Positions 17,501-25,265 of a DNA stretch of 64,000 nt are shown one piece after another (the stretch's first letter is position 1; every line of letters begins with the position of its first letter). The stretch comes from an uncultured Clostridia bacterium (GTDB lineage: Bacteria; Bacillota; Clostridia; Christensenellales; Borkfalkiaceae). The notes beneath the pieces were generated by a model that was not told where the DNA came from, did no database searches, and worked only from the letters and a program-made list of their open reading frames with translations. Where the stretch lies: positions 1-64,000 of the forward strand of contig CANREM010000004.1 in NCBI GenBank assembly GCA_947629675.1, read 5' to 3'. A program made the position numbers and the translations under genes.

Positions 17501-18570
17501 AGTTCCTCTACGGGAGACTCTGCGAACGCATTTTCTTGGATCTCTGTCAAACTTTCGGGGAGTACGAGTTTCTTGAGCGAAGGACAATTCGCGAACGCGT
17601 TTGTTTCGATCGAAGTCACGCCCTCGGGAAGCTCTACGCTTTCAAGCATCTTATATCCGTAGAATGTGTCTGATTTGATCCTCGTGATGCCCGTGATGTC
17701 CTTTAATTCCGTGAAGAGCGTCCCATTGAGATAGATCGCTGTATTCATATTGCCGGCGATGGGGTTTCCTCCGGGCAGAAAATCGATCTTGCACCATGCC
17801 GAGAGATCTGTGATGTAGACACTTTCAATATTGGGGCAACCGAAGGCCATTTCTCCGATCTCGGTCAGTGCGTTTCCTTCGAATTTGACGACCTTAAGCC
17901 CATCAAATTCACAGAAGGCCCGGTCCGGGACGCGCTCGACCTTCTCCCCGATGATCACGGTCGCCCCGGCCGTGCAATCATCGAAGAAGCAACGGTAATC
18001 TTCAACGGGATCCTCACAAGCGATCGCATTCCAATTGACTTGTGCAAGTTTCTTGCAGCTCGAGAACGCGTCCATTCCGATCTTTTCCAAGCTCTCGGGG
18101 ATGATGACGCTTGTAAGCGAGGGGCAACTTTGAAACGCTTCCCGCCCGATCTCTTTCACACCTTCCGGGATGTTGACGCTTGTAAGGGAGGCGCAATTCA
18201 TAAACGCATACGCGCCGATCGTTTCCACGCTTTCCGGGATGACGACCTCCTCGAGATTACAACCTTCGAATGCGGAGGTCGCGATTTGGGTCACGGGATA
18301 TCCTTCATGCTCGGCGGGGATGACGAGACGCGCTCCCACGAGTTCCGGCCGCATTCCATTGCCCGAGACGGAATAGGACTGCCCGTCCTGATTGAGAAAG
18401 AACCAAAGTTCCTCTTCCTCGCTTATATCGCTGCTGTCGCCGCTGTCGCCGCCGCTGGGTTTGCCGCCACCGCCGCCTCCGCCGCCGCCTCCGCCGCATG
18501 CGGCAACGCCGACACAAAGGAGAAGCGCGCTCACGATCGCAAGCAGGATGAGCCAAAATTTCTTCTTCAT
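14554..18570 (-). CDS. Large BspA-like leucine-rich-repeat lipoprotein
   Basis: A 1338-residue surface lipoprotein. A signal peptide (MKKKFWLILLAIVSALLLCV) ends in lipobox VAAC, lipidated at Cys25. A polyglycine linker follows, then about 1200 residues of BspA/LRR_5 repeats (patterns such as AFxxCxxLxSVxIPExV). An insert with WCKIDF or WCEIDF plus LYLNG-like strands occurs three times, and VNWNA/VVWNA islands three times. Such proteins bind host or polymer surfaces in other bacteria; the target here is unknown. The ATG at 18570 follows GGAGG; upstream in-frame codons lack a signal peptide start. The gene has its own promoter, long structured leader and terminator. Confidence 0.9.
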   Translation of the reverse strand: MKKKFWLILLAIVSALLLCVGVAACGGGGGGGGGGGKPSGGDSGDSSDISEEEELWFFLNQDGQSYSVSGNGMRPELVGARLVIPAEHEGYPVTQIATSAFEGCNLEEVVIPESVETIGAYAFMNCASLTSVNIPEGVKEIGREAFQSCPSLTSVIIPESLEKIGMDAFSSCKKLAQVNWNAIACEDPVEDYRCFFDDCTAGATVIIGEKVERVPDRAFCEFDGLKVVKFEGNALTEIGEMAFGCPNIESVYITDLSAWCKIDFLPGGNPIAGNMNTAIYLNGTLFTELKDITGITRIKSDTFYGYKMLESVELPEGVTSIETNAFANCPSLKKLVLPESLTEIQENAFAESPVEELKASNHWVEYLTRYYFPLTLKNMIITGGNASRDFSFSIDTLETVWVAASVESLSSFYNCKLLRSVTFEEGSRLTALRAFQGCTALQSIAIPKGVTALCGGAFTDCTSLTSVTFEEGSELATIDSQAFSGCKSLESIEIPESVKEIWNDAFLDCGTIENVYIKNAKAWCEIDFYNENSTPLVNGGTLYLDGAPITKLDEEIAGATKIGSYAFYNCKTLQSITIPESVKSVGGGAFQNCSSLSEVVWNASIGDYATGTEDPVFAGCTAEATAVFGDTVRYIPDYALYGFSGLKSVTIGSSVRSIGEFAFSACDALETMEVDPANETYSSEGNCIIHTEQHTLIAGCKTSVIPENVEIIDSYAFYNCDTLKSIRIPENVVNLWQCAFWDCDELESVTFEGGIHYDIDLGHEAFESCDKLESVIVEKSDLYGLVIRQSAFKDCTSLREFDMSIAHWIEDGAFSGCKSLESITLSENFASIGWNAFLNCTGLTTVNWNATNGNTASFGSQSIYSGTIFKGCTSLTHINIGQNVEILPAYLFSDCTEVESIELPSSLKEIKRGAFNNCDALKKVTVPSLKMWCEIDFENASANPLGAGTTLYVGQSPISDLKSYSISEIKPYAFAGYGEFTNVTLPNGLKKIGNSAFANCSALESLSIPQSVIEIGENVLNNTALYNEAGNWDEYGALYVNNCLLNVKTSVGEYVVKDDTRLIAYAAFTGCRSLSDLTLPFVGWPIASSKTEKNYTFGYIFGETNYSGGQKVTQHQDFNYQGETYTYYIPSSLRNVTVKGGKIVFAAFDGCTMLTSVTIGKEVTAVGDYAFQDCTSLSKVTFEEGNKVTAINQHAFDSCSSLESIVIPKGVTQLVTQTFYACSKLKSVSFEKGSVLSVLDSYEIFGSCKELESIVIPEGVTNISYVAFIGCYSLQKIYYCGTETKWNEIQIVEGSDEFFADKSVFYYSEETPTEEEWESHDDWWHYDETGAVAEWVKA

Positions 18571-18667
18571 AATAAAACCTCCGTTATTGGTTTGATTTTG
18601 TGGCGTGAGTAAAAAAATAAGGGCATTCCAATGATGGAACGCCCGCACTGAGTATCCCGTCATTGTT

Positions 18668-18754
18668 GCCACACAATTACACCCATAAACGGATAAGAAG
18701 GATACACCAAATGCCGGTGTAGCCGTTTATGAGTGATTATGTAAATTGTGTGGC
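18668..18754 (-). promoter_or_regulatory. Long imperfect hairpin at the 5' end of the lipoprotein mRNA
   Basis: GCCACACAATTAC (18668-18680) pairs with GTAAATTGTGTGGC (18741-18754); CCATAAACGG pairs with CCGTTTATG, and ATACACC with GGTGTAG inside. The arms are about 38 bases each. The minus-strand promoter at 18761-18790 should start transcription at about 18754, so the mRNA would begin with this hairpin, about 185 bases before the start codon. It may protect the RNA or regulate it; it could also be a small mobile-element remnant. Confidence 0.6.
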
Positions 18755-18760
18755 ACTGTC

Positions 18761-18790
18761 AGTATAACACAACACGGGGCAAAATTGCAA
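18761..18790 (-). promoter_or_regulatory. Promoter of the BspA-like lipoprotein gene
   Basis: On the minus strand TTGCAA (18790-18785) and TATACT (18766-18761) are separated by 18 bases. The predicted start, near 18754, coincides with the outer arm of the long hairpin. Confidence 0.7.
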
Positions 18791-18863
18791 CGGAATACAA
18801 AAAAAATCTTTTTCGGTCGGCAGGATTTCCAGCGGCAGAGGGGCGTCCCCCTCCGAAAAACGA

Positions 18864-18892
18864 TTGCAAAGCGTAAAAAAATTTGCTATACT
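18864..18892 (+). promoter_or_regulatory. Promoter of obg; probable leaderless transcript
   Basis: TTGCAA (18864-18869) and TATACT (18887-18892) are 17 bases apart. Only 6 bases separate the -10 box from the ATG at 18899, which places the expected transcription start on the start codon itself. The intervening CTTTGC is not a ribosome-binding site. Confidence 0.82.
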
Positions 18893-18898
18893 CTTTGC

Positions 18899-20173
18899 AT
18901 GGCAACGAACGGCTTTACCGATAAGGTCAAAATCAAACTCAAGGCGGGCAACGGCGGCGACGGGATGAATTCCTTCAAGGCCTACAAGGGCAAGCCCGCA
19001 TGCGGTCCCGACGGCGGGGACGGGGGAGACGGCGGCAGCATCGTCTTTGTCGGCGACAAGAACATGCACGATCTCCTCTCCTTCCGCTATACCGCTAAAT
19101 ATTTTGCCGAGGACGGCGCGCGCGGCGGCTCCAACCAATGCACGGGCAGAAGCGGCGAGGACCTCCTCATCAAAGTCCCCTGCGGCACCCTGATCCGCGA
19201 CATGGATACGGGCAAAGTGCTCGCAGACGTATTTGAGGACGGCGAAAAGGTCACCATTCTGCACGGCGGAAGAGGGGGAAAGGGGAACGTCCGCTTCACC
19301 ACCGCACGCCGCCATGCACCCGATTTTGCCCAGAAGGGCGTCCTCACCGAACCGCACATGGTGATCCTCGAGATGAAGGTCATCGCCGACGTCGGCCTCG
19401 TGGGCTTCCCCAACGTGGGAAAGAGCACCCTGCTCTCCAAAATTTCCGCGGCGAAGCCCAAGATCGCCGACTACCATTTCACCACCCTGTCCCCCAATCT
19501 CGGCGTCGTGAAGTACTTCGACGAGAGCTTCATCGCGGCGGACATCCCCGGCCTCATCGAGGGCGCGGCGGAGGGCGCGGGGCTGGGACACGACTTTTTG
19601 CGCCACATCGAGAGGACCCGGCTTCTCTGCCATGTCGTGGATATTTCTGGGGTCGAGGGCAGGGACCCGCTCGAGGACTTCAAAGTGATAAACGAGGAGC
19701 TTGCCTCCTATTCCGAAAAGCTCGCCGCCCTTCCCCAGATCGTCGCCTTAAATAAGTGCGACATCTTCGGCGCGGAGGAAAATATCAAGAAGTTCAAAAA
19801 GAAGTACGGCAAGAAGTACGAAATTTTCGAGATCGCCGCCATCAACGGCACGGGGAAGGAGGAACTCGTCCGCGCCCTCTTCGAAAAATTGCAGACCCTT
19901 CCCCCCGCAGAGCGCATCCCCGCCGACGAATTTACCTTCGAAGAGGCGGACAACACGCAGTTCGAGATCTTTGTTGACGAGAACGATTCCTACGTCGTGG
20001 TGGGGGGACTCGTGGACATGCTATGCCGCAACGTCGTCTTGAACAACCCCGAGAGCATGAATTACTTCCAGCGCGTTCTCAAACTTCGGGGCGTCTTTAA
20101 GGAGCTCGAAAAGCTCGGCTGCACCCCTGGCGACACCGTCATCGTCGGCGACGTCGAATTTGAATATGTGTAA
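18899..20173 (+). CDS. obg: GTPase Obg (CgtA)
   Basis: Obg is an essential GTPase that acts in 50S ribosome maturation and stress signalling. The 424 residues comprise the glycine-rich Obg fold (about 1-157, with KAGNGGDGMNSF and GGDGGDGGSIVF), the G domain with G1 GFPNVGKST, G3 DIPGLIEGA and G4 NKCD, and a C-terminal OCT domain (from about 345). Translation from 18899 matches the family N-terminus. A longer upstream frame would have to be read through the promoter. The transcript appears leaderless. Confidence 0.96.
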   Translation: MATNGFTDKVKIKLKAGNGGDGMNSFKAYKGKPACGPDGGDGGDGGSIVFVGDKNMHDLLSFRYTAKYFAEDGARGGSNQCTGRSGEDLLIKVPCGTLIRDMDTGKVLADVFEDGEKVTILHGGRGGKGNVRFTTARRHAPDFAQKGVLTEPHMVILEMKVIADVGLVGFPNVGKSTLLSKISAAKPKIADYHFTTLSPNLGVVKYFDESFIAADIPGLIEGAAEGAGLGHDFLRHIERTRLLCHVVDISGVEGRDPLEDFKVINEELASYSEKLAALPQIVALNKCDIFGAEENIKKFKKKYGKKYEIFEIAAINGTGKEELVRALFEKLQTLPPAERIPADEFTFEEADNTQFEIFVDENDSYVVVGGLVDMLCRNVVLNNPESMNYFQRVLKLRGVFKELEKLGCTPGDTVIVGDVEFEYV

Positions 20174-20186
20174 ACCCAAAAACCAG

Positions 20187-20450
20187 CCTTCCCCCTTTGG
20201 AAGGGGGAAGGTGTCGCCTTTGGCGACGGATGAGGGTCAGAGCTGCCCCCTTTGAAGGGGGCGGCTCCGCCGTAGGCGGTGGTGGGGGTTGTGCTTCTAA
20301 TTCCGTCATGCTGCCCCCGCATTGGGGTAACCCGCGTCATGCTGAGCTTGCCGAAGCATCCCCTCATACGCAGTCCGCTACCCCCTCCCGAGGAGGGGGG
20401 TAGGGGGTGGGTACGAATTCAGAAATTCGTCAGCCTGAGCTGTGTCGAAG
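20187..20450. repeat. Cluster of family C and A repeats
   Basis: This fills most of the 411-base obg-yhbY gap. A family C unit (CCTTCCCCCTTTGGAAGG arms, then GTCGCC/GGCGAC) is followed by GCTGCCCCCTTTGAAGGGGG. Two family A units follow (CGTCATGCTGAGCTTGCCG... and CGTCAGCCTGAGCTGTGTCG...). No coding sequence is supported. Confidence 0.6.
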
Positions 20451-20584
20451 GGTGACCACACTATGATAAGGTCATGCTTCGACTGCGCTACTTCGTGCCG
20501 AAAGTTCTTGGCACTCGTGCCGACCTTTGATAATCAATAGAAGCCTCGGTCGGGGCAACATGACGAATAAAAGGAGTAAAAACC

Positions 20585-20878
20585 ATGCTTACATCCAAAC
20601 AACGCGCACATCTCAAATCGCTCGCTTCCACCCAAAAGCCAATTATGCAGGTGGGCAAGGAGGGCATTTCCGAGAACCTCATAAAGTCCCTCTCCGACGC
20701 CCTCGAGGCCCGCGAACTCATCAAAGTGACCCTCCTTCCCGCGGCGGGAGAGGACGGGGTGAACCTCGCCGAAAACATCGCCGACCTCCTCCACGCCGAG
20801 CCCGTCGCCGTCATCGGCCGCAAGGCCATTTTTTACCGCCGCTCCTCCCGCGACAATATCGAGCATATCGAGTTTTAA
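20585..20878 (+). CDS. yhbY: YhbY-family CRM-domain RNA-binding protein
   Basis: A 97-residue single CRM domain protein associated with pre-50S ribosomes in other bacteria. The N-terminus MLTSKQRAHLKSLAS, the segment IMQVGKEGISENLI, and the C-terminal VAVIGRKAIFYRRS are family hallmarks (GxxG-type loop VGKEG). In many Firmicutes yhbY follows obg; here the two are separated by repeats. The ATG follows GGAG by several bases. Confidence 0.93.
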   Translation: MLTSKQRAHLKSLASTQKPIMQVGKEGISENLIKSLSDALEARELIKVTLLPAAGEDGVNLAENIADLLHAEPVAVIGRKAIFYRRSSRDNIEHIEF

Positions 20879-20895
20879 GAATGCGACAAAACACT

Positions 20896-21200
20896 TGCCC
20901 ACCCCTCAAGGGGTGGGTGTTGCTTTTTAGCGACGGAAGGGGTGTCGCTTCTAAATTCGTCATGCTGAGCGTAGTCGAAGCATCACCGCAACAAAGGCTT
21001 CCCCCTTCCAAAGGGGGAAGCTGTCCGTTTACGGACTGATGAGGGTTGAGCTTCCATTTGCCCCTCATCCGTCGCGGCTGTGCCGTGCCACCTTCCTCCC
21101 GAGGGGGGGGGAAGGCTTCCAAATAACGTCATGCTGAGCTTGTCGAAGCATCCCCTTATACGCAGTCCGTTACCCCCTCCGTGGGAGGGGGATCAAAGGG
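20896..21200. repeat. Cluster of family C and A repeats between yhbY and the XRE gene
   Basis: Family C units begin at about 20896 (GCCCACCCCTCAAGGGGTGG) and 20997 (GCTTCCCCCTTCCAAAGG). Family A units lie near 20958 (CGTCATGCTGAGCGTAGTCG) and 21127 (CGTCATGCTGAGCTTGTCG, ending TACGCAGTCCG). The 438-base gap to 21316 otherwise holds only the terminator of the next gene. Confidence 0.6.
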
Positions 21201-21277
21201 GGTGGGGCGGCAAAGAAAACGCAGTCCACCCCACCCATGTCCGAAACACGCCCTTCAAATTTGCATAAAAACCGCAC

Positions 21278-21315
21278 AAAAAAAGGCCGCCCGCGGATCC
21301 CCTCCCGCCGACGGC
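21278..21315 (-). terminator. Terminator of the small XRE gene
   Basis: A GC-rich imperfect stem (GGCCGCCCGCGG at 21285-21296 with CCGCCGACGGC at 21305-21315) is followed on the minus strand by seven T. It begins one base past the stop codon. Confidence 0.75.
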
Positions 21316-21316
21316 T

Positions 21317-21517
21317 TCAACTTTCTACATATTCGATAAGATCTTCTACCCTGCAATGCAAAATTTGACAAAAATCATTCAGCTTGGCGGTGCTGATCCC
21401 ACCGCCTTTTTTCATGCGGTCGATGGTCGCACTGCTGATCCCGTGCTTGTAAATGAGCGAATAGGTCGTCTCCCCGCGCGCCTTGAGCGTTCTCCAAAAC
21501 GGTGCATAGCTTATCAT
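21317..21517 (-). CDS. Short XRE-family helix-turn-helix regulator
   Basis: A 66-residue protein that is almost only an HTH domain (Cro/CI, YozG-like): TTYSLIYKHGISSATIDRMKKGGG supplies the two DNA-contacting helices and LNDFCQILHCRVEDLIEYV the last helix. It faces the 1183-residue lipoprotein gene. TTGTCA (21552-21547) and TATAAT (21529-21524) form its promoter with a 17-base spacer, and only 6 bases separate the -10 box from the ATG, so its mRNA should be leaderless. It probably represses the divergent lipoprotein and itself (inference). Confidence 0.88.
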   Translation of the reverse strand: MISYAPFWRTLKARGETTYSLIYKHGISSATIDRMKKGGGISTAKLNDFCQILHCRVEDLIEYVES

Positions 21518-21523
21518 GGAAAT

Positions 21524-21574
21524 ATTATAAAATCATGTCATATCCTTGACAATAGTCATATTTATGACTATAAT
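21524..21574. promoter_or_regulatory. Overlapping divergent promoters with palindromic operator
   Basis: Plus strand: TTGACA (21546-21551) and TATAAT (21569-21574), 17-base spacer, driving the lipoprotein. Minus strand: TTGTCA (21552-21547) and TATAAT (21529-21524), 17-base spacer, driving the XRE gene. The two -35 boxes overlap by five bases. The plus spacer is a perfect palindrome, ATAGTCATA (21552-21560), TT, TATGACTAT (21563-21571), which touches both promoters. A repressor bound there would block the lipoprotein promoter and could reach the minus -35 box. Confidence 0.88.
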
Positions 21575-21621
21575 ATAGGCAGCTCGAATAGTTTTCATTC
21601 GGGAAAAGGAGAAAAAATCCT

Positions 21622-24600
21622 ATGAAGAAAAAGTTTTTGCTCATCTTGCTTGCACTTGTAAGCGCACTTTGTCTTGTGTTCGGCATCACTGCGTGCGGTG
21701 AAGCTCAAAGTGGCAGTTCTTCCGTTGCGGGGAAATATTATCTCTATGAGAACAGTACTTATGACCACGACCAATGGATCAAACTTAAAAAGAAAACATG
21801 GACGACAAGCGAGAGCGATTCCGATGAAGGAGAGTACGAAGTTACCGGCACTTCCATTGCGCTATATACCGAGATGGCAGGAACGAAGGTGATTTTCTCC
21901 CGTGGGACGGTGAAGGACGGCGTACTTACTTTAGAAACAGGCGGCGTTACGCGCACCTTCTGCAAGAGCGGCGCAAAGCCGAACAACTCGCAGACCGACG
22001 ACCATCCCGGCCACGATGAACCCGAAAAGCCGGAAGCGAGTTATAAAACCGTATCTTTCTTTTTGAACGGCGGTGACGGCTCGCTCGATTCTATGCAGTT
22101 TGAAGTCGGAAAAGTTATGGCGGATCTGCCCACACCCGAGCGGGACGGATATAACTTTATCGGTTGGAAAGACGCCTTTGGAAAAGCGTATTCTACATCG
22201 TCCGTTATGCCGAATGAAAATCTCGAGCTATACGCCCAATGGGAAAAGGTCATCAGCAGTTATGAAGATGACTTTGTTTCCTTAAAACCTGCCTCCGAAG
22301 GCTACAAAGACAGCACCTTCCCAATGACATATGGAGGACTTGTGGATAAGTTCGTCTATGTGGAACTTACGAGCGACGATTTGGGCGGCCCTTCCTATGT
22401 CGGGCAAGACAACAATTTCACCCTTCGTACGCTCGATTCGATGGAATATAAAGTCAACAGGGACTACTCATGGCAATGGTATCAGGGGAATTTCAGCACG
22501 CCAAACGGCGCACAACGCTTCACGCTTCAATACGGTAGCAACATTCAATTCGTCACCGTGAGTGACGGCTCGGGCGTCGTGCAACAGACCTATCTTCTCG
22601 ATATCTATGTGAAGCATGATTACTATGTGAAGCTCTATACCGACTTCTATGCTAAAGAACCCTATAAGACCGTTCGTGTGATCGAAAACGAGAGGTTGGA
22701 CGCGGATACGCCTGTTTATACACAGGGGAATTACTCTAAATTCGAGTTCGATTGCCGCAAATATTACAATGAAAGCACGCGCAAGTATGAGGAGTATATC
22801 TATTCCACGCCCGTGCAACACGATATCAAACTCTATCAGACTTATAAGCCCTATGCGATCGAGGCCGATTTGGACGAAGGAACACTCTCGGAGAAGTTGA
22901 CTGTCGTCCCTTATACCGAGAACGCAACTTTGCCGACTCCCACGAAAGAAGGATACGATTTCCTCGGTTGGCAGTGGGAAAACGGCAAGTATTTCTCAGA
23001 CATTACGGGCTATCTCGGCGTAAACTATCTGAATGCAGAAAATGTCGGCATGGAGCTGAAAGCCGTCTACGCTAAAAAGCAATTCGCCTATACGGTCGAA
23101 CAGAAAGAAGATGAGGAGATCCATTCTGTTCTTGAAACTGTTCCCGTCGTCACCTATACCGACGAAACGCAGACCGAGATATTCTATATTACCTATGTTA
23201 TCCGCGGCAGTTATGTCTCGCCCGAAAAGACGCCCTTCCATGAAGATAAGATCTTTGTGAATTGGCAGACTTACGACCATAAGACGGGAGAGAAGGAAAA
23301 GATCGCCTACGATACCCCTGTCACGGCTCCCATCGCACTCTTTGCAAACGAAGCTAATGCGTCGTATTTTAATGGGGCAACGGGAACGAGCAAGGCTTAT
23401 AATGTCGTTCCGCTCAATGCGGCGAGAACATTTACAAGCGGTTCTATAAATTCAGAATACCGCGCCTATCTTCCCACCGACGGCGAATATACCCTCGAGA
23501 TCTCGACGACGGGAGAAGTGGCTCTCACGGTATCGCAATACGGCTCTACACAATCGAGGAGCTACACTGTCAAATCTTCTACGCCGAGTACGATCTACCT
23601 GCAATATAAAGGTAGCGGCTCAACAATATTCCCCGACGGCGGATATATCACATTCTCCGTCACTTCTCTCAGTGGCTCTTTCACGACCCACCTTTCCGGT
23701 GCCACAACGAGAACCGAGGAATCCCCGCTCCCGTATGACGAACTACTCACCTACGGGGAAGAACATACCTTTACACTCTCTCCCGATTTTGTCGATAAAA
23801 AAGTCGCCGCGGGCTATATCTTCCCGGGTTGGTTTGACGAGAAGGATAATTCGTTGGGGGAAGATGATATAAACTTGAAGATCGAAAAGCCTGTAATTAT
23901 GAGATGGAAAAGAAAGGCGATAGATTATAATTTGACGCTTATTTATGACAATACCGTCGGCGACGCAGAGGATATCCCCACAAGCTACACAGTAAAAGGC
24001 TTAAAACTTCCCGTGCTCATTGGCAAGAACAACAATAAACATATCAGCATTGGCTGGAAAGCGGAGGACGGGACGGAGTACACGGAAGAGATTCCGCAGG
24101 GAACGACGGGCGAACGTACCCTCACCGTCATTTGGGGCGTCACCGAGGGAAACCATACATGGAAAGATGACAATACCTGTTCTGTCTGCGGCGCAAAGAA
24201 GCCATACACGGTGAGCGCGGGCAGGACGAAGGTCTACTTCGGGGAATATCCGCAGACGGAAGTGACGAACGAGAACGACAGCGATAAGTCGCTCCGCAAC
24301 AGTCTGAATATGGATGCGGGCGTCCCGTCGGCGGGAAATGCGGGCAAGTGGACGGATTACGGCTACTACATCAGCGGCTCGGTGCAGAGCTATATGTGGT
24401 ATATCGACGTGGAGTATCAAGGGAATCGTTATCGTGGAGTTTACTTCACAAGTTACCGCCCGGATTGCACAACAAGGAGTTCTTCGACAAGCAATAGTTA
24501 TCAGGACGACAACGGGTACTATATCAACACGGTGTATTGGTTCAAGTGGGAGCCGATTGAATGGCGCATCTTGGAGGAGAAGGACGGCAAGGCGTTTCTG

Positions 24601-25173
24601 ATGTCGAATATTATCCTTGATAGCCAGCAGTACTATCATGAAGATTTTAGCACGCGTACGATCAACGGCAAGACGGTTTATCCGAACAACTACAAGGAGA
24701 GCGATATCCGCGCATGGCTGACAGGTACGTTCTACGAGACGGCGTTCGATGAATACGCGAAGGCGATCATCGAGACGACGACGGTGGATAATAGCGCCGC
24801 GTCCTCCACGGCATCGGGCAACAACTTCTATGCGTGCGAGAACACGCAGGATAAGGTATTCCTGTTGAGCTATAAGGAAGTTCTTAACACTTCGTATGGG
24901 TTCAGTTCGAGTGATTCAACATACGATATGGCGCGGTGGTTGAAGAGTACGGATTATGCGAAGTCTCAGGGCGTATATGTAAATACGGCGTATAACAGTT
25001 CCCGCGGCAATGGCTTGTGGTGGCTTCGCTCGCCGTACTACGCTGACTCGCACTTCAATGATAGCGAGAAGGCGTACCATGTCGATTCTGACGGCGACGT
25101 CGACGACGACGGCATGAGTTTTGTCGACCATACCGACCTCGGTGTGGTCCCCGCTTTGCGGATACGTTTATAA
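21622..25173 (+). CDS. Large lipoprotein with Listeria-Bacteroides repeats and DUF6273-like C-terminus
   Basis: A 1183-residue surface lipoprotein. The signal peptide ends at ITAC (Cys25). Residues 35-120 form a small beta domain. Listeria-Bacteroides-type repeats follow (for example GDGSLDSMQFEVGKV...YNFIGWKD, and others near 420 and 700-760). The C-terminal ~290 residues resemble DUF6273 (YFGEYPQTEV, FKWEPIEWRIL, GLWWLRSP, GVVPALRIRL). The last 45 residues are rich in Asp, Tyr, His and Ser on NNY codons, like a retroelement-diversified lectin-fold region. Expression is from the operator-bearing promoter at 21.55 kb; GGAG lies before the ATG. Base composition is lower in GC than its neighbours. 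Confidence 0.85.
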   Translation: MKKKFLLILLALVSALCLVFGITACGEAQSGSSSVAGKYYLYENSTYDHDQWIKLKKKTWTTSESDSDEGEYEVTGTSIALYTEMAGTKVIFSRGTVKDGVLTLETGGVTRTFCKSGAKPNNSQTDDHPGHDEPEKPEASYKTVSFFLNGGDGSLDSMQFEVGKVMADLPTPERDGYNFIGWKDAFGKAYSTSSVMPNENLELYAQWEKVISSYEDDFVSLKPASEGYKDSTFPMTYGGLVDKFVYVELTSDDLGGPSYVGQDNNFTLRTLDSMEYKVNRDYSWQWYQGNFSTPNGAQRFTLQYGSNIQFVTVSDGSGVVQQTYLLDIYVKHDYYVKLYTDFYAKEPYKTVRVIENERLDADTPVYTQGNYSKFEFDCRKYYNESTRKYEEYIYSTPVQHDIKLYQTYKPYAIEADLDEGTLSEKLTVVPYTENATLPTPTKEGYDFLGWQWENGKYFSDITGYLGVNYLNAENVGMELKAVYAKKQFAYTVEQKEDEEIHSVLETVPVVTYTDETQTEIFYITYVIRGSYVSPEKTPFHEDKIFVNWQTYDHKTGEKEKIAYDTPVTAPIALFANEANASYFNGATGTSKAYNVVPLNAARTFTSGSINSEYRAYLPTDGEYTLEISTTGEVALTVSQYGSTQSRSYTVKSSTPSTIYLQYKGSGSTIFPDGGYITFSVTSLSGSFTTHLSGATTRTEESPLPYDELLTYGEEHTFTLSPDFVDKKVAAGYIFPGWFDEKDNSLGEDDINLKIEKPVIMRWKRKAIDYNLTLIYDNTVGDAEDIPTSYTVKGLKLPVLIGKNNNKHISIGWKAEDGTEYTEEIPQGTTGERTLTVIWGVTEGNHTWKDDNTCSVCGAKKPYTVSAGRTKVYFGEYPQTEVTNENDSDKSLRNSLNMDAGVPSAGNAGKWTDYGYYISGSVQSYMWYIDVEYQGNRYRGVYFTSYRPDCTTRSSSTSNSYQDDNGYYINTVYWFKWEPIEWRILEEKDGKAFLMSNIILDSQQYYHEDFSTRTINGKTVYPNNYKESDIRAWLTGTFYETAFDEYAKAIIETTTVDNSAASSTASGNNFYACENTQDKVFLLSYKEVLNTSYGFSSSDSTYDMARWLKSTDYAKSQGVYVNTAYNSSRGNGLWWLRSPYYADSHFNDSEKAYHVDSDGDVDDDGMSFVDHTDLGVVPALRIRL

Positions 25174-25265
25174 AATGCTCCCAAGGTAAACACTTCGGCA
25201 TTGGCGCAGCATTGCCGAAATCCCTTAGGTTAAAATATACAAATCAAAAATTCAGGAGGTACTGT

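Noticed and set aside
18440..18500. Polyglycine tract as a possible frameshift or pseudogene sign in the BspA-like gene
   Set aside because: The frame stays open on both sides and the tract reads as a flexible linker right after the lipobox.
18746..18898. Longer N-terminus for Obg
   Set aside because: This segment contains the obg promoter and gives no similarity to Obg; the family N-terminus starts at 18899.
20879..21316. Small plus-strand frames among the repeats
   Set aside because: They are built from repeat sequence, lack ribosome-binding sites and domain similarity.
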